Of a stretch of DNA of 12,792 nt, positions 6,466 to 12,792 are shown one piece after another. The notes beneath the pieces are model-generated. The model was not told where the DNA came from. It did no database searches and saw only the letters and a program-made list of their open reading frames with translations. Position 1 is the stretch's first letter. The number at the start of each line of letters is the position of its first letter. Position numbers and translations under genes: made by a program. This DNA is from Methanothrix sp. (GTDB lineage: Archaea > Halobacteriota > Methanosarcinia > Methanotrichales > Methanotrichaceae): NCBI GenBank assembly GCA_028682845.1, contig JAJRAT010000189.1, positions 1 to 12,792 of the forward strand. The letters are read 5' to 3'.

Positions 6466-6840
6466 TCAGGCACCTCCCTTGGGGTTCAGTACCTTCAAGC
6501 CCAGCTCTCCAGCCTTGGCCTGAATCTCCAGACGCTTCTTCATTCCCACAGCGGAAGCAATGCGCACGGCATGCCCTGTAGCGTTCTGCAGCTCTGCAAC
6601 ATTATTTACCAGAATCTCAGGCAGGCCGGACGGATGGAATCCCTTCACAGCCTTCGGGCTTCCGAAACCTGGCCGGACCAGCTTACCTTTGGCAGCGATC
6701 TGCTGCCGGAGCTTGTTGTGCAGGCCACGAGGCTTTCGCCAGCTAGTGGGCAGCCTCTTCTTTTTATGTGAATCATGAAAGTTAAACTCAGGCTTCTTGG
6801 ACTTCTGCCTGGCTCTAACTCTCAGCAATCTCTCTGCCAT
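6466..6840 (-). CDS. rpl32e: 50S ribosomal protein eL32
   Basis: eL32 is an archaeal/eukaryotic large-subunit protein that binds 23S rRNA. The start is ATG 6840, 5 bases after the uL6 stop, with AGGTGA (which contains that stop) as SD; the GTG at 6849 would lie on the SD itself. The 124 residues match the archaeal short form without the N-terminal extension seen in haloarchaea. The signature is present: KKPEFNFHDSHKKKRLPTSW, then WRKPRGLHNKLRQ, then GFGSPKAVKGFHPSGL. The C-terminal part has a Rossmann-like pattern (EILVNNVAELQN, HAVRIASAVGMKKR). It precedes eL19 by 1 base. Confidence 0.96.
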   Translation of the reverse strand: MAERLLRVRARQKSKKPEFNFHDSHKKKRLPTSWRKPRGLHNKLRQQIAAKGKLVRPGFGSPKAVKGFHPSGLPEILVNNVAELQNATGHAVRIASAVGMKKRLEIQAKAGELGLKVLNPKGGA

Positions 6841-6845
6841 CCTCG

Positions 6846-7376
6846 TCACCTCTTGTCCACCAGGTAAATTCCGTCCTGGAATATCCTGATATCGAATCCA
6901 CGCACTCTTGTTGCCTGCTCAATGTTGGCCATCGTCTGACCAACGCACTCCTTGTCGATTCCGGTGATGGTTACCTCATCTTTGCCGATGTTTACCTTGG
7001 TTCCGGGCAAAATCCTGGCAGATCGAGGCCTCCTCTCGCCGAGGAAGTTGTTGATGATGAGCTCGTCCGAAGCAGCCTTGAGCTGAATGGGGAAGTGAGA
7101 GTACACGACCTTCATCTTGTACTCATATCCTTTGGTGACGCCAGCAATCATATTGCCGATGTGCGCCGCCAGTGTTCCCACCATTGCCCTCTGCCGCTTG
7201 CGATCGAGCCTGGAATTCACGACCAGGATGGAATCCTCTTTCTTGATCTCTATCTCAGGATAGGAGAGCTGCCTGGATACCTCGCCTTTGGGGCCTTTTA
7301 CCGTGACGGTATTTCCGTCAACGGCCACGGCAACTCCTTCAGGGATCTCAACCTGTCGTGCAATCTCTTTTGCCAT
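6846..7376 (-). CDS. rpl6: 50S ribosomal protein uL6
   Basis: uL6 sits near the factor-binding region and the sarcin-ricin loop of the large subunit. ATG 7376 is chosen over the GTG at 7385 because the SD AGGTGG (7387-7382) lies 6 bases upstream of it and would cover the GTG. The product has 176 residues. It shows the two similar alpha/beta domains of L6: the first at about 1-80 (VEIPEGVAVAVDGNTVTVKG near the start), the second at about 85-176. The second contains NNFLGERRPRSARILPGTKV and the conserved EVTITGIDKECVGQTMANIE segment. It lies between uS8 and eL32 as in other archaeal spc clusters. Confidence 0.96.
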   Translation of the reverse strand: MAKEIARQVEIPEGVAVAVDGNTVTVKGPKGEVSRQLSYPEIEIKKEDSILVVNSRLDRKRQRAMVGTLAAHIGNMIAGVTKGYEYKMKVVYSHFPIQLKAASDELIINNFLGERRPRSARILPGTKVNIGKDEVTITGIDKECVGQTMANIEQATRVRGFDIRIFQDGIYLVDKR

Positions 7377-7385
7377 TGCGACCAC

Positions 7386-7775
7386 CTAATATACGTATGC
7401 CAGGAGTTGCCCGCCCAGGGACTGGGCCCTGGCTTCGCTATGAGCCATGACTCCCTTGCTGGTGCTCAGGATCAGCACTCCAAAGTTCCTGGCAGGGAGG
7501 AATCGCTTCTCCCATTTCTCAAGCTCCGTGACTTTGGTGGCAAACCGGGGCTTAATAACGCCGCAGCGGTTGATCCTTCCCAGGAGCTTTACTCTGAACA
7601 TTCCCGACTTTCCGTCGTCAACGAACTCAAATTCACCGATGTATCCTCGGTCCGCCATAACCTTGAGAGCTCTTCCAATGAGCTTGGAGGCGGGATGAAT
7701 GATACACTCGGGCTTGCCTACACTTTCCGCATTCTTTATGACGGAGAGCGCATCGGCTAGTGGATCTAACAACAC
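7386..7775 (-). CDS. rps8: 30S ribosomal protein uS8
   Basis: uS8 binds the central domain of 16S rRNA early in small-subunit assembly; in bacteria the protein also represses its operon. The start is GTG 7775, with AGGTGG (7787-7782) 6 bases upstream, partly formed by the uS14 stop codon. The 129 residues begin [17 protein letters not shown], matching archaeal S8. The N-terminal domain is about 1-60 and the C-terminal RNA-binding domain about 70-129, with [20 protein letters not shown] and the S8 signature [17 protein letters not shown]. It lies 10 bases after uS14. I see no clear uS8-type binding hairpin in the surrounding mRNA by eye. Confidence 0.95.
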   Translation of the reverse strand: MLLDPLADALSVIKNAESVGKPECIIHPASKLIGRALKVMADRGYIGEFEFVDDGKSGMFRVKLLGRINRCGVIKPRFATKVTELEKWEKRFLPARNFGVLILSTSKGVMAHSEARAQSLGGQLLAYVY

Positions 7776-7785
7776 GTGTGACCAC

Positions 7786-7938
7786 CTACGAATTCTTATT
7801 AAAGCCCATCTCAGGGGCGATCTCTCGGAAGCACTGCCTGCACAGGTATATCCCGTACTTTCTCACCAGGCCGTTCTTATTCCCACAGCGCTTGCAGGTA
7901 TTGGCACCTCTTCCGAAGACCTTCTTTCCTTTCTTCAT
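7786..7938 (-). CDS. rps14: 30S ribosomal protein uS14, zinc-binding
   Basis: uS14 is a small protein of the 30S head that contacts 16S rRNA near the decoding site. The 50-residue frame (ATG 7938 to TAG 7786) begins [19 protein letters not shown] and ends PEMGFNKNS. Two CxxC pairs (C15/C18 and C33/C36) make the zinc ribbon of archaeal S14. [16 protein letters not shown] is the family signature. The start overlaps the uL5 stop as ATGA, with GGAGG 4 bases upstream. The gene fills the gap between uL5 and uS8 exactly where archaeal spc clusters carry it. It is very short and easy to miss. Confidence 0.97.
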   Translation of the reverse strand: MKKGKKVFGRGANTCKRCGNKNGLVRKYGIYLCRQCFREIAPEMGFNKNS

Positions 7939-8450
7939 GCAGCCTCCAGTACCACTACGCCAAACTTCTTCTGGACGAAATCCAGGGTATCATCTTTGCC
8001 GAGCCTCTGCCGGCTCGGAATCTTCTTCTGGCAGACGCGCCTTCGAGCGATCCGATATCCGGCCCTCTTCATGGCCACGGTTACATCCATGCCGAAGATG
8101 CCTATCTCCGGGTCGTATCTCATTCCCGGAAAATCGGTATGCTCTTCAATGCCGAAAGAGAAGTTGCCTTGGTTGTCGAACTGGCTCTTTCTGAGGCTAT
8201 TGCCTGCCGCCTTCAAAGCGACGGCCAGGAATTCCTCAGCCGCCTTTCCTCGAAGGGTTAGCTTGGCACCGATAGGCTCGTTCTTCTTGATACCGAAGTT
8301 GGGAAGCGTCTTCTTGGCGATGGACCGGACAGGGGATTGATGAGTGATGGTTTTGAGAATGGTCTCGGCGTTTACAAGCCTCTGGCCGCTCTCACCTACG
8401 CCCACATGCACGACGACTTTGTCGATGCGGGGCTCAAGCATGACATTCAT
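7935..8450 (-). CDS. rpl5: 50S ribosomal protein uL5
   Basis: uL5 binds 5S rRNA and reaches the P-site tRNA from the central protuberance. The 171 residues start at ATG 8450, immediately after the eS4 stop with no spacer; a G-rich run (GGGGGG) lies about 6 bases upstream. A second ATG at 8441 (MLEPRIDKV) is a possible alternative. [19 protein letters not shown] and the segment [20 protein letters not shown] are the L5 landmarks. The C-terminal part includes [19 protein letters not shown], typical of archaeal L5. It overlaps uS14 by 4 bases, which suggests coupled translation. Confidence 0.96.
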   Translation of the reverse strand: MNVMLEPRIDKVVVHVGVGESGQRLVNAETILKTITHQSPVRSIAKKTLPNFGIKKNEPIGAKLTLRGKAAEEFLAVALKAAGNSLRKSQFDNQGNFSFGIEEHTDFPGMRYDPEIGIFGMDVTVAMKRAGYRIARRRVCQKKIPSRQRLGKDDTLDFVQKKFGVVVLEAA

Positions 8451-9152
8451 CTAGCGTCCCCCCAGCTTGATCGCCGGAGAATCGCGGCCAATCATGAAGA
8501 CGTACTCCTCGATGGTCTCGAACTCCTCCTCGCCTGCGATGATGACGCGGTTTGGCTGGGAGCTCTTCACGGTTATGATCTCCTTGATCTTGCCCGTCTG
8601 GCCGGTGTGCTTTCCGCCCACGACCATAGCCAGATTGCCGATCTTGTACTCGATCCGATCCTCGACCTTCTTATCGGGGATGGAGAGGACCAGAGAATCG
8701 CCCACCTTGAACTCGCCGTCTGCGAGCTTATTCGATCCGTCGGATAGGTTAAGCTGCAGCTTCTTGCCCGTGATGATGGTCTTGTTCTCGATCCTGGCCA
8801 GCTTCTTGGCATCCAAGGCCTCGATCGGGCTGAGATAGAACATGCCGCGAACATCCTTCATCATGCGGTATTGCTGATTGAGAAGGGGAACGGAAACGAC
8901 ATCAAACATGCCCACCGGCAGCTTGTAGTCTTTCTGTGCCTTTCCGTCTATCAGCACCTTGCCCTCGTAGAGGATCCTCTTGACCTCGCGGGCGTTGTCC
9001 ACCAGCTTGAGCATATCTCGGACTACGGTCACGAGAGGAATGCTCTGCTCGGCAGAGTGCGGACCGGGACTGGCCTTGGCTACCCATGCGTGGGTCTTCC
9101 TGGAAATGGGCCAGCTCACGGGAACAGTTACTCTCTTCTGGTGTCTGCTCAT
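8451..9152 (-). CDS. rps4e: 30S ribosomal protein eS4
   Basis: eS4 is an archaeal/eukaryotic small-subunit protein, unrelated in most of its length to bacterial uS4. The 233 residues start at ATG 9152, overlapping the uL24 stop as ATGA. The N-terminal part (1-40) has [20 protein letters not shown] and is the S4e-specific domain. An S4-like RNA-binding domain follows at about 40-90 ([29 protein letters not shown] region). Then comes the central S4e domain with [20 protein letters not shown] motif lies at about 172-198 ([18 protein letters not shown]). Its position between uL24 and uL5 is the standard archaeal insertion relative to the bacterial spc order. Confidence 0.97.
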   Translation of the reverse strand: MSRHQKRVTVPVSWPISRKTHAWVAKASPGPHSAEQSIPLVTVVRDMLKLVDNAREVKRILYEGKVLIDGKAQKDYKLPVGMFDVVSVPLLNQQYRMMKDVRGMFYLSPIEALDAKKLARIENKTIITGKKLQLNLSDGSNKLADGEFKVGDSLVLSIPDKKVEDRIEYKIGNLAMVVGGKHTGQTGKIKEIITVKSSQPNRVIIAGEEEFETIEEYVFMIGRDSPAIKLGGR

Positions 9153-9508
9153 TCTGATCGCCTCGCGAAGATCTTCTCCCTCTTTGCATCCTCAAGTTCA
9201 AGTTTTACAATCATGACGTTGGAGGGATGGATGGTCCTTGGAACCTCGGTTCCATCGGCGCGGTAGTTGCTCACACCGGCCACCTTGATGGTGCACCTCT
9301 TCAGGTTCACATCTTCCACCAGGCCTTCCGTACCGGCATGATCGCCACGCATTACCTTGACGGTATCACCCTTGCGAAGCTGTGCGCTGCGCTTCTTCAG
9401 CTCCTCGCGCAGAGCTTTGCTCAAGGGTGCGTGCATGTACTTTTGACGCATATGCAGCGGCGCAGTATACCTCGCCTTCCGCTGCTTCCTTGGCTGAATG
9501 CTCTTCAT
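9149..9508 (-). CDS. rpl24: 50S ribosomal protein uL24
   Basis: uL24 is an early-assembly large-subunit protein near the exit tunnel. I start it at ATG 9508 ([19 protein letters not shown]), because homologues begin at this point and GTGAT, which pairs with the 16S tail, lies 4 bases upstream. ATG 9514 or GTG 9517 would add 2-3 residues; the choice is not certain. The 119 residues have the archaeal N-terminal extension ([22 protein letters not shown]). The KOW motif with [20 protein letters not shown] then follows, and [17 protein letters not shown] near the end. It overlaps eS4 by 4 bases. Confidence 0.95.
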   Translation of the reverse strand: MKSIQPRKQRKARYTAPLHMRQKYMHAPLSKALREELKKRSAQLRKGDTVKVMRGDHAGTEGLVEDVNLKRCTIKVAGVSNYRADGTEVPRTIHPSNVMIVKLELEDAKREKIFARRSE

Positions 9509-9512
9509 AATC

Positions 9513-9517
9513 ATCAC
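9513..9517 (-). promoter_or_regulatory. ribosome binding site favouring ATG 9508 of uL24
   Basis: GTGAT overlaps the uL14 stop and stands 4 bases before ATG 9508. The same GTGATGATT stretch precedes the uS19 start. It is only a partial SD match, so the start is favoured rather than proven. Confidence 0.5.
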
Positions 9518-9912
9518 ACAATCATTGATGCCGCGGACGCGATCTTGCTGAACCTCTCAGCTACTTCGCGAGCCACAGGCCCCTTTACCTCAGAGCCCTT
9601 GGGAACGCCCTCGTCATCCACGATAACGGCTGCGTTGTCCTCGAACTTTACTCTGAGACCGTCGGGCCTGCGGAACTCCTTCCTCTGGCGGATGATGACA
9701 GCCTTGAAGATCTGCTTTCGCATCTCTGGAGTTCCTTTCTTCACGGATACAATTACCACGTCCCCGATTCCTGCGCAGGGCTGTCTATTTTTCACGCCAC
9801 GGTATTTCTTGACCGCAATGACGTGTAGCGTCCGCGCACCTGTATTGTCTACACAATCCAGGTATGCGCCAGTGTTGATCGCCCTTGGGATCTTGGCCTT
9901 ATGTCCCCTCAT
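9514..9912 (-). CDS. rpl14: 50S ribosomal protein uL14
   Basis: uL14 lies at the subunit interface and contacts 16S rRNA in bridge B8 and eL24/uL3-type neighbours. I use ATG 9912, which overlaps the uS17 stop as ATGA and has a strong SD (GGAGGT) 6 bases upstream; the frame upstream to 9963 lies inside uS17. The 132 residues are the archaeal length. Landmarks are [20 protein letters not shown] at 12-31, [15 protein letters not shown], and [16 protein letters not shown], followed by [20 protein letters not shown]. The L14 fold is complete. Confidence 0.96.
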   Translation of the reverse strand: MRGHKAKIPRAINTGAYLDCVDNTGARTLHVIAVKKYRGVKNRQPCAGIGDVVIVSVKKGTPEMRKQIFKAVIIRQRKEFRRPDGLRVKFEDNAAVIVDDEGVPKGSEVKGPVAREVAERFSKIASAASMIV

Positions 9913-10229
9913 TTTTGGACCTCCACAACCACGTAAGACTTGGTCTTGGAGAGGGGCCGACACTCCGCTATTTTGACACGATCCCCTTCTTTGGCTTCAA
10001 TGCACGGGGGATTGTGCGCATGAATCTTGGACTGCCTCTTCTCAAATCGTTCGTACTTCGTTGCCTTCTTTTCGAACTTACGCAATACTACCACGGTGTT
10101 ATCCATCTTGTCGCTGACCACGGTGCAATCGAATACCTGGCCGCGAACGGACAGATTACCATGGAAGGGACACTTCGGATCGTTGCACTCCTTCTTCGGC
10201 GCGCTAACGTCCAGTCCGATATCCCTCAT
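9909..10229 (-). CDS. rps17: 30S ribosomal protein uS17
   Basis: uS17 binds 16S rRNA early in 30S assembly through an OB fold. ATG 10229 is chosen: it overlaps the rnp1 stop as ATGA and has GAGGTG 6 bases upstream; the GTG at 10238 would lie on that SD. The 106-residue product has an archaeal N-terminal extension with [10 protein letters not shown] (C15, C20, H23), a conserved archaeal S17 element that may bind metal. The OB fold has [37 protein letters not shown] and [18 protein letters not shown], the last being the classic S17 signature. It overlaps uL14 by 4 bases. Confidence 0.96.
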   Translation of the reverse strand: MRDIGLDVSAPKKECNDPKCPFHGNLSVRGQVFDCTVVSDKMDNTVVVLRKFEKKATKYERFEKRQSKIHAHNPPCIEAKEGDRVKIAECRPLSKTKSYVVVEVQK

Positions 10230-10519
10230 AACTTCCACCTCGTCCTCTGCATTCTCTTGCTTATTCTGTTCTCGGGCTGCGAGATCAGGATCGATCCCTG
10301 GACCCTCGCCCTTCGCCCATCGGGAAGGGTGAAGATCAGGCTTGCGTTCGACTTGGCGATGCGAACGATCTTTCGCTCAGTCTCCAAGAGGAACGTGTTC
10401 CTGGTCTCATCCACAACCAATCCCTCGATGCCGACCAGACCCGGATCGGTGTTCGAGTCCACCTGGACCCGAAGGCCGATCAACTCATTCCTGGCCAGGT
10501 TTTCGGGGGAGAGATTCAC
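10226..10519 (-). CDS. rnp1: ribonuclease P protein component 1 (Rpp29/Pop4)
   Basis: Rnp1 is one of the protein subunits of archaeal RNase P, which removes 5' leaders from precursor tRNAs. It is homologous to human Rpp29 and yeast Pop4. The 97 residues start at GTG 10519, overlapping the uL29 stop as GTGA, with GGAG 8 bases upstream. The Sm-like barrel is visible: [20 protein letters not shown] at 12-31, then [20 protein letters not shown], then [14 protein letters not shown] with the conserved basic patch, and a basic C-terminal helix ([13 protein letters not shown]). It is followed by uS17 with a 4-base overlap. The tRNA-Ser that closes the operon is a plausible substrate. Confidence 0.94.
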   Translation of the reverse strand: MNLSPENLARNELIGLRVQVDSNTDPGLVGIEGLVVDETRNTFLLETERKIVRIAKSNASLIFTLPDGRRARVQGSILISQPENRISKRMQRTRWKL

Positions 10520-10716
10520 TGCTTTCGCTCCGTTTGGACCGTCTTGATTCGGGCGACGGTTCTGCGGATATCTTTTATCCTCCCGGGTTTCTCGGGGGCG
10601 CCACCAGCAGTGACGACGCCTCTCTCGCGGACGAGCTCGCTTTCGAGCTTTCGCAGCTCCTCTGCAATCTCCTCCTCGTTCATGTTTCGGATCTCGTCAA
10701 TCTTGAAGATCGCCAT
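10516..10716 (-). CDS. rpl29: 50S ribosomal protein uL29
   Basis: uL29 is a two-helix large-subunit protein at the exit tunnel rim, near where SecY and SRP dock. The 66-residue product starts at ATG 10716, 6 bases after the uS3 stop, with GGAG upstream. It has the expected helix pair: residues 4-30 ([20 protein letters not shown] and onward) and about 43-66 ([19 protein letters not shown]). Between them GGAPEKP matches the archaeal/eukaryotic linker. In M. jannaschii-type clusters a SUI1 gene stands between uL29 and rnp1; here they overlap directly. Confidence 0.95.
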   Translation of the reverse strand: MAIFKIDEIRNMNEEEIAEELRKLESELVRERGVVTAGGAPEKPGRIKDIRRTVARIKTVQTERKQ

Positions 10717-10722
10717 ATCGGA

Positions 10723-11553
10723 TCACTCCTCCTTGGCGCAGGGCTCGGAGTCAACCTTCGCTTCGGGAAGGGGTGCATCCTCTGCCACGCCCTCGACGGG
10801 CACTTCTGCTGCGGGTTTCGGCTCAGCGGCTGAAACTTCGGACTCAAGTAGCTGATCCAGATCGCTCTTCTTGGCCTCGACCGGCGCGGGTGCTGGTGCT
10901 GCTGCGGGAGCCGGTGCCGGGGCGCTCTTCTTGGCCTCGACCGGGGCCGGTGGAGCCTGTACCTTCACAATCTGGAAGTCGTCCGGCAGTCTGACCTCCG
11001 GCGGGATGATCCTTACCTGACAGCCGATAACGCCGAGCTTCTTCACGGCAACCGAGTAGCCCTTGTCCACAAGGTCGATGGCCGGCCTTCCGGAGTGCTT
11101 GATATATCCGGAGATGAACTTCTCGGTTCTGGACCTGGGACCGGTCAATTTGCCGCTGATAACTATCTCGCAACCGAGAGCCCCTGCGTCCATAACTCTG
11201 CGCATCATGGACTGGCCCGCCTTTCGGAAGTACCAGCCGCGCTCGAGAGATGACGCCAGACGATTGGCCACCACTCTGCCGTTCAGGTCGCCGCGTCCCA
11301 CATCCTGGACGTCTATCTGGGGATTATCCAGATGGAACTTGCGATCCAGGTCGCGGGTGATCTTGCGGATCAATTTGCCGCCTTTTCCGATGACCATGCC
11401 CGGCTTTTCAGCGTAAACCGTGATCTGCGTGCCCATTGGCGTGCGGTTCATGACCATGCCGCCATATCCGGCCCGCTCCAGTTCCACTGCCAGGTACTCA
11501 TCGACGAGAGCTTTGGTGATGCCCTCTGCTACGAACTTTTTCTCTACGGACAT
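10723..11553 (-). CDS. rps3: 30S ribosomal protein uS3 with a repeat-bearing acidic tail
   Basis: uS3 is a head protein of the 30S subunit at the mRNA entry channel. The 276 residues start at ATG 11553, overlapping the uL22 stop by one base (TGATG), with AGGTGA upstream. Residues 1-85 hold the type-2 KH domain; the GxxG loop is IGKG at 55-58 in GMVIGKGGK. Residues 90-195 form the C-terminal S3 domain ([40 protein letters not shown]). From about 200 the tail is Ala/Pro/Glu-rich and low in complexity, with APVEAKKS at 203-210 and again at 223-230. Archaeal S3 tails vary in length and composition. The tail ends DSEPCAKEE. Confidence 0.96.
   Translation of the reverse strand: MSVEKKFVAEGITKALVDEYLAVELERAGYGGMVMNRTPMGTQITVYAEKPGMVIGKGGKLIRKITRDLDRKFHLDNPQIDVQDVGRGDLNGRVVANRLASSLERGWYFRKAGQSMMRRVMDAGALGCEIVISGKLTGPRSRTEKFISGYIKHSGRPAIDLVDKGYSVAVKKLGVIGCQVRIIPPEVRLPDDFQIVKVQAPPAPVEAKKSAPAPAPAAAPAPAPVEAKKSDLDQLLESEVSAAEPKPAAEVPVEGVAEDAPLPEAKVDSEPCAKEE
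10863..10944 (-). repeat. 22-bp direct repeat at a 60-bp period inside rps3
   Basis: Positions 10863-10884 and 10923-10944 are identical over 22 bases, exactly 60 bases apart. They encode the two copies of APVEAKKS (residues 203-210 and 223-230) in the disordered tail of uS3. Identity at the DNA level, not only in the protein, suggests a recent in-frame duplication of 20 codons. The intervening DNA is G/C-rich and encodes mainly alternating Ala and Pro. Confidence 0.85.
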
Positions 11554-12014
11554 CAGCTCTTCACCTCAGTCAGGATCATCTCAACAGAGACGGTCTCGGT
11601 ATTCTTGGGAGTCGCCCTTCCCATAGCACGGGGCATCCATCCGCGGATGGTTCTGCCCTTGTGAGTACCGGCATGGTAGATCCTCATCTTTTCGGCCTCC
11701 ATTCCCTTGTACTCGGCATTGGCGAGGGCGTTCTCCAGAACGACCAGAACGGCTTTTGCCGCTTTCTCCGGATATCTGCCGGCATCAGCGCCCACCAGGC
11801 CGTGCCTGTGAGCTACATTTCTATTGTAGCGCTTGAAGGGCACCGCCTTCTTCAGAGCCACTACATCCTCTAAATAGGCCTTGGCATAGTTGGCTCGCAT
11901 GCCTTTTAGAGTCCTGCAAATCTCGCGGGCGTGCTTTGGTGAGATGTGAAGCTCCATCCCCATGGCCCTTGAAGAGCGTCCTGCAGGCGTAAGCGAATAA
12001 TTCAATCTGCCCAA
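11553..12014 (-). CDS. rpl22: 50S ribosomal protein uL22
   Basis: uL22 lines the nascent peptide tunnel. The start is TTG 12014, 10 bases after the uS19 stop; the SD GAGGTG (12026-12021) is 6 bases upstream. The resulting N-terminus [19 protein letters not shown] aligns with archaeal L22 proteins, which begin in the same way, so no later ATG is needed. The 153 residues include [19 protein letters not shown], the region where [20 protein letters not shown] leads to the tunnel hairpin, and [20 protein letters not shown], the L22 signature. It overlaps uS3 by one base. Confidence 0.96.
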   Translation of the reverse strand: MGRLNYSLTPAGRSSRAMGMELHISPKHAREICRTLKGMRANYAKAYLEDVVALKKAVPFKRYNRNVAHRHGLVGADAGRYPEKAAKAVLVVLENALANAEYKGMEAEKMRIYHAGTHKGRTIRGWMPRAMGRATPKNTETVSVEMILTEVKS

Positions 12015-12020
12015 GTCTCA

Positions 12021-12026
12021 CACCTC
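12021..12026 (-). promoter_or_regulatory. ribosome binding site fixing the TTG start of uL22
   Basis: GAGGTG stands 6 bases before TTG 12014. Its first two bases are the GA of the uS19 stop TGA, so termination and initiation signals overlap here. Confidence 0.75.
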
Positions 12027-12435
12027 ACTTCAGCGGCACATACTTGCTAGATCTGGTAGCGCCCACACCGGCGGCACCGTGCTGCACGCGACCGCGCGTC
12101 AGAGCGAACTCGCCGAAGTAGTGCCCAACCATCTCGGGCATGACCTCGACCTTCTCGAAGCTCTTGCCGTTGTAGATCTCCAGGTTCTTGCCCACCATAT
12201 CGGGAAGGACTACCATGTTCCTGATATGGGTTCGAACCGTGTCCTTATTCTTGATGCCTGTCAGGAGCTTCTTGTTCTCCTTCATCAGGCCTCTTTTAAT
12301 TGATCTGCGTTGCCGCGCTGGAAGCAGCACGGCAAGCTCCTCTATACTCAACTTGGCGAGGTCGGCAATTTTCCGGCCCCGGTACAAGAACTCTTCCTTC
12401 CTCTTTGGAAGCTTGGATCCTGCTTTCTTAGCCAA
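12025..12435 (-). CDS. rps19: 30S ribosomal protein uS19
   Basis: uS19 is a head protein of the 30S subunit that contacts the A site. I place the start at TTG 12435 (136 residues, beginning MAKKAGSKLPKRKEEF after initiator methionine), because homologues start with MAKK and the SD AGGTGAT lies at the usual distance. The ATG at 12441 and GTG at 12444 lie on the SD and would add MMI or MI. The S19 fold is recognisable from LYRGRKIADLAKLSIEELAVLLPARQRR. The signature DMVGKNLEIYNGKSFEKVEV and the C-terminal MVGHYFGEFALTRGRVQHG are complete. It starts 9 bases after the uL2 stop and is followed by uL22. Confidence 0.95.
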   Translation of the reverse strand: MAKKAGSKLPKRKEEFLYRGRKIADLAKLSIEELAVLLPARQRRSIKRGLMKENKKLLTGIKNKDTVRTHIRNMVVLPDMVGKNLEIYNGKSFEKVEVMPEMVGHYFGEFALTRGRVQHGAAGVGATRSSKYVPLK

Positions 12436-12439
12436 AATC

Positions 12440-12446
12440 ATCACCT
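12440..12446 (-). promoter_or_regulatory. ribosome binding site fixing the TTG start of uS19
   Basis: AGGTGAT matches the complement of the archaeal 16S 3' end (GGAGGTGAT) and lies 4 bases before TTG 12435. It includes the AG of the uL2 stop TAG, so the upstream stop and the downstream SD share bases. Confidence 0.75.
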
Positions 12447-12792
12447 AGCGCTTACCGGTCTTCCTTGCGGCGATCGAACCAACCTTTCGGCCCGGAGGTG
12501 TATTTCTGCTCACGGTCTTTGGCCTGCCCGGATGCTGGCGGCCACCGCCACCGAAGGGATGGTCTACTGCATTCATTGCTACGCCTCGAACGATGGGCCA
12601 CTTCTTGGCCTTGGATTGGAATTTGAAGAAGCTCTTTCCGGCCTTGACCAGAGGCTTATCCAGACGGCCGCCTCCGGCAACGACTCCGATGGTCGCCAAG
12701 CATTTCGGGCTGAGCCACTTCATCTCTCCGCTGGGGAGCTGGACGACGGTTTGACCTACATCATGAGCCACGAGAATGGCGCAAACACCGGA
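12445..12792 (-). CDS. rpl2: 50S ribosomal protein uL2, C-terminal part (cut by the window edge)
   Basis: uL2 is needed for subunit association and peptidyl transferase function. The frame is open to the edge of the window (in-frame to 12792), so 115 C-terminal residues are seen and the N-terminal half is missing. A GTG at 12771 is an internal valine, not the start. The C-terminal SH3-like domain is present: [36 protein letters not shown], then the conserved [19 protein letters not shown] with the histidine near the catalytic centre, and a basic end ([14 protein letters not shown]). Its stop TAG forms part of the uS19 SD. L2 preceding S19 is the standard S10-cluster order. Confidence 0.97.
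   Translation of the reverse strand, partial: SGVCAILVAHDVGQTVVQLPSGEMKWLSPKCLATIGVVAGGGRLDKPLVKAGKSFFKFQSKAKKWPIVRGVAMNAVDHPFGGGGRQHPGRPKTVSRNTPPGRKVGSIAARKTGKR

Noticed and set aside
7386..7938. uS8-type autoregulatory hairpin near uL5/uS14/uS8
   Set aside because: I could not find by eye a helix with the bulged features of the S8 site in 16S rRNA; a covariance search would be needed to claim one.
9913..9963. N-terminal extension of uL14
   Set aside because: The 17 extra residues are within uS17; ATG 9912 has GGAGGT upstream and matches the family start.
10863..10944. Two-copy repeat as a CRISPR or mobile-element footprint
   Set aside because: Only two copies exist, in frame inside uS3 coding sequence, with no spacers, terminal inverted repeats or target-site duplication.
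1..12792. Defence system, prophage, insertion sequence or integrated element at the tRNA
   Set aside because: All frames on the coding strand are housekeeping genes in conserved order; there is no integrase, transposase or duplicated tRNA end within the window. Anything beyond position 1 is not visible.

Overview
The window is archaeal and comes from the chromosomal S10/spc ribosomal-protein supercluster. The evidence is the presence of archaeal/eukaryotic-type proteins (eS4, eL32, eL19), the RNase P protein Rnp1 between uL29 and uS17, an archaeal SecY followed by a DUF106/Oxa1-like membrane protein, archaeal-type CMP kinase and Cbf5, and a tRNA with a bulge-helix-bulge intron. Base composition is moderate, and the protein sequences resemble those of methanogens of the Methanosarcinia/Methanomicrobia. 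A Methanothrix-like organism is my guess and is not proven here.

Every gene I support is on the minus strand, so transcription runs from position 12792 towards 1. In transcription order: uL2 (5' part outside the window), uS19, uL22, uS3, uL29, Rnp1, uS17, uL14, uL24, eS4, uL5, uS14, uS8, uL6, eL32, eL19, uL18, uS5, uL30, uL15, SecY, DUF106 membrane protein, CMP kinase, Cbf5 and tRNA-Ser(GGA). No gap between genes exceeds 10 bases, and many neighbours overlap as ATGA or GTGA. No stretch over 300 bases lacks a gene. I see no internal promoter, so the window looks like one transcription unit whose promoter lies upstream of position 12792. The only untranslated DNA of note is the last ~28 bases (1-28), which are A/T-rich with a T-run that may terminate transcription.

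The genes share a theme. The first twenty build the two ribosomal subunits, with Rnp1 added for tRNA processing. SecY and the DUF106 protein receive and insert membrane proteins. Cmk supplies CDP for nucleic acid synthesis. Cbf5 is the pseudouridine synthase of H/ACA RNPs and tRNA. The tRNA-Ser starts only 7 bases after cbf5.

I corrected several starts using Shine-Dalgarno (SD) matches to the archaeal 16S tail (complement GGAGGTGAT). uS19, uL22 and uL18 use TTG; uS8, Rnp1 and Cbf5 use GTG. I added uS14, a 50-residue gene.

I found no convincing novel system. The points most worth a second look are the tRNA intron and its placement, stop codons that double as SD sites, and the absence of adk (and of SUI1, L34e and L14e genes) from places where other archaea often carry them.
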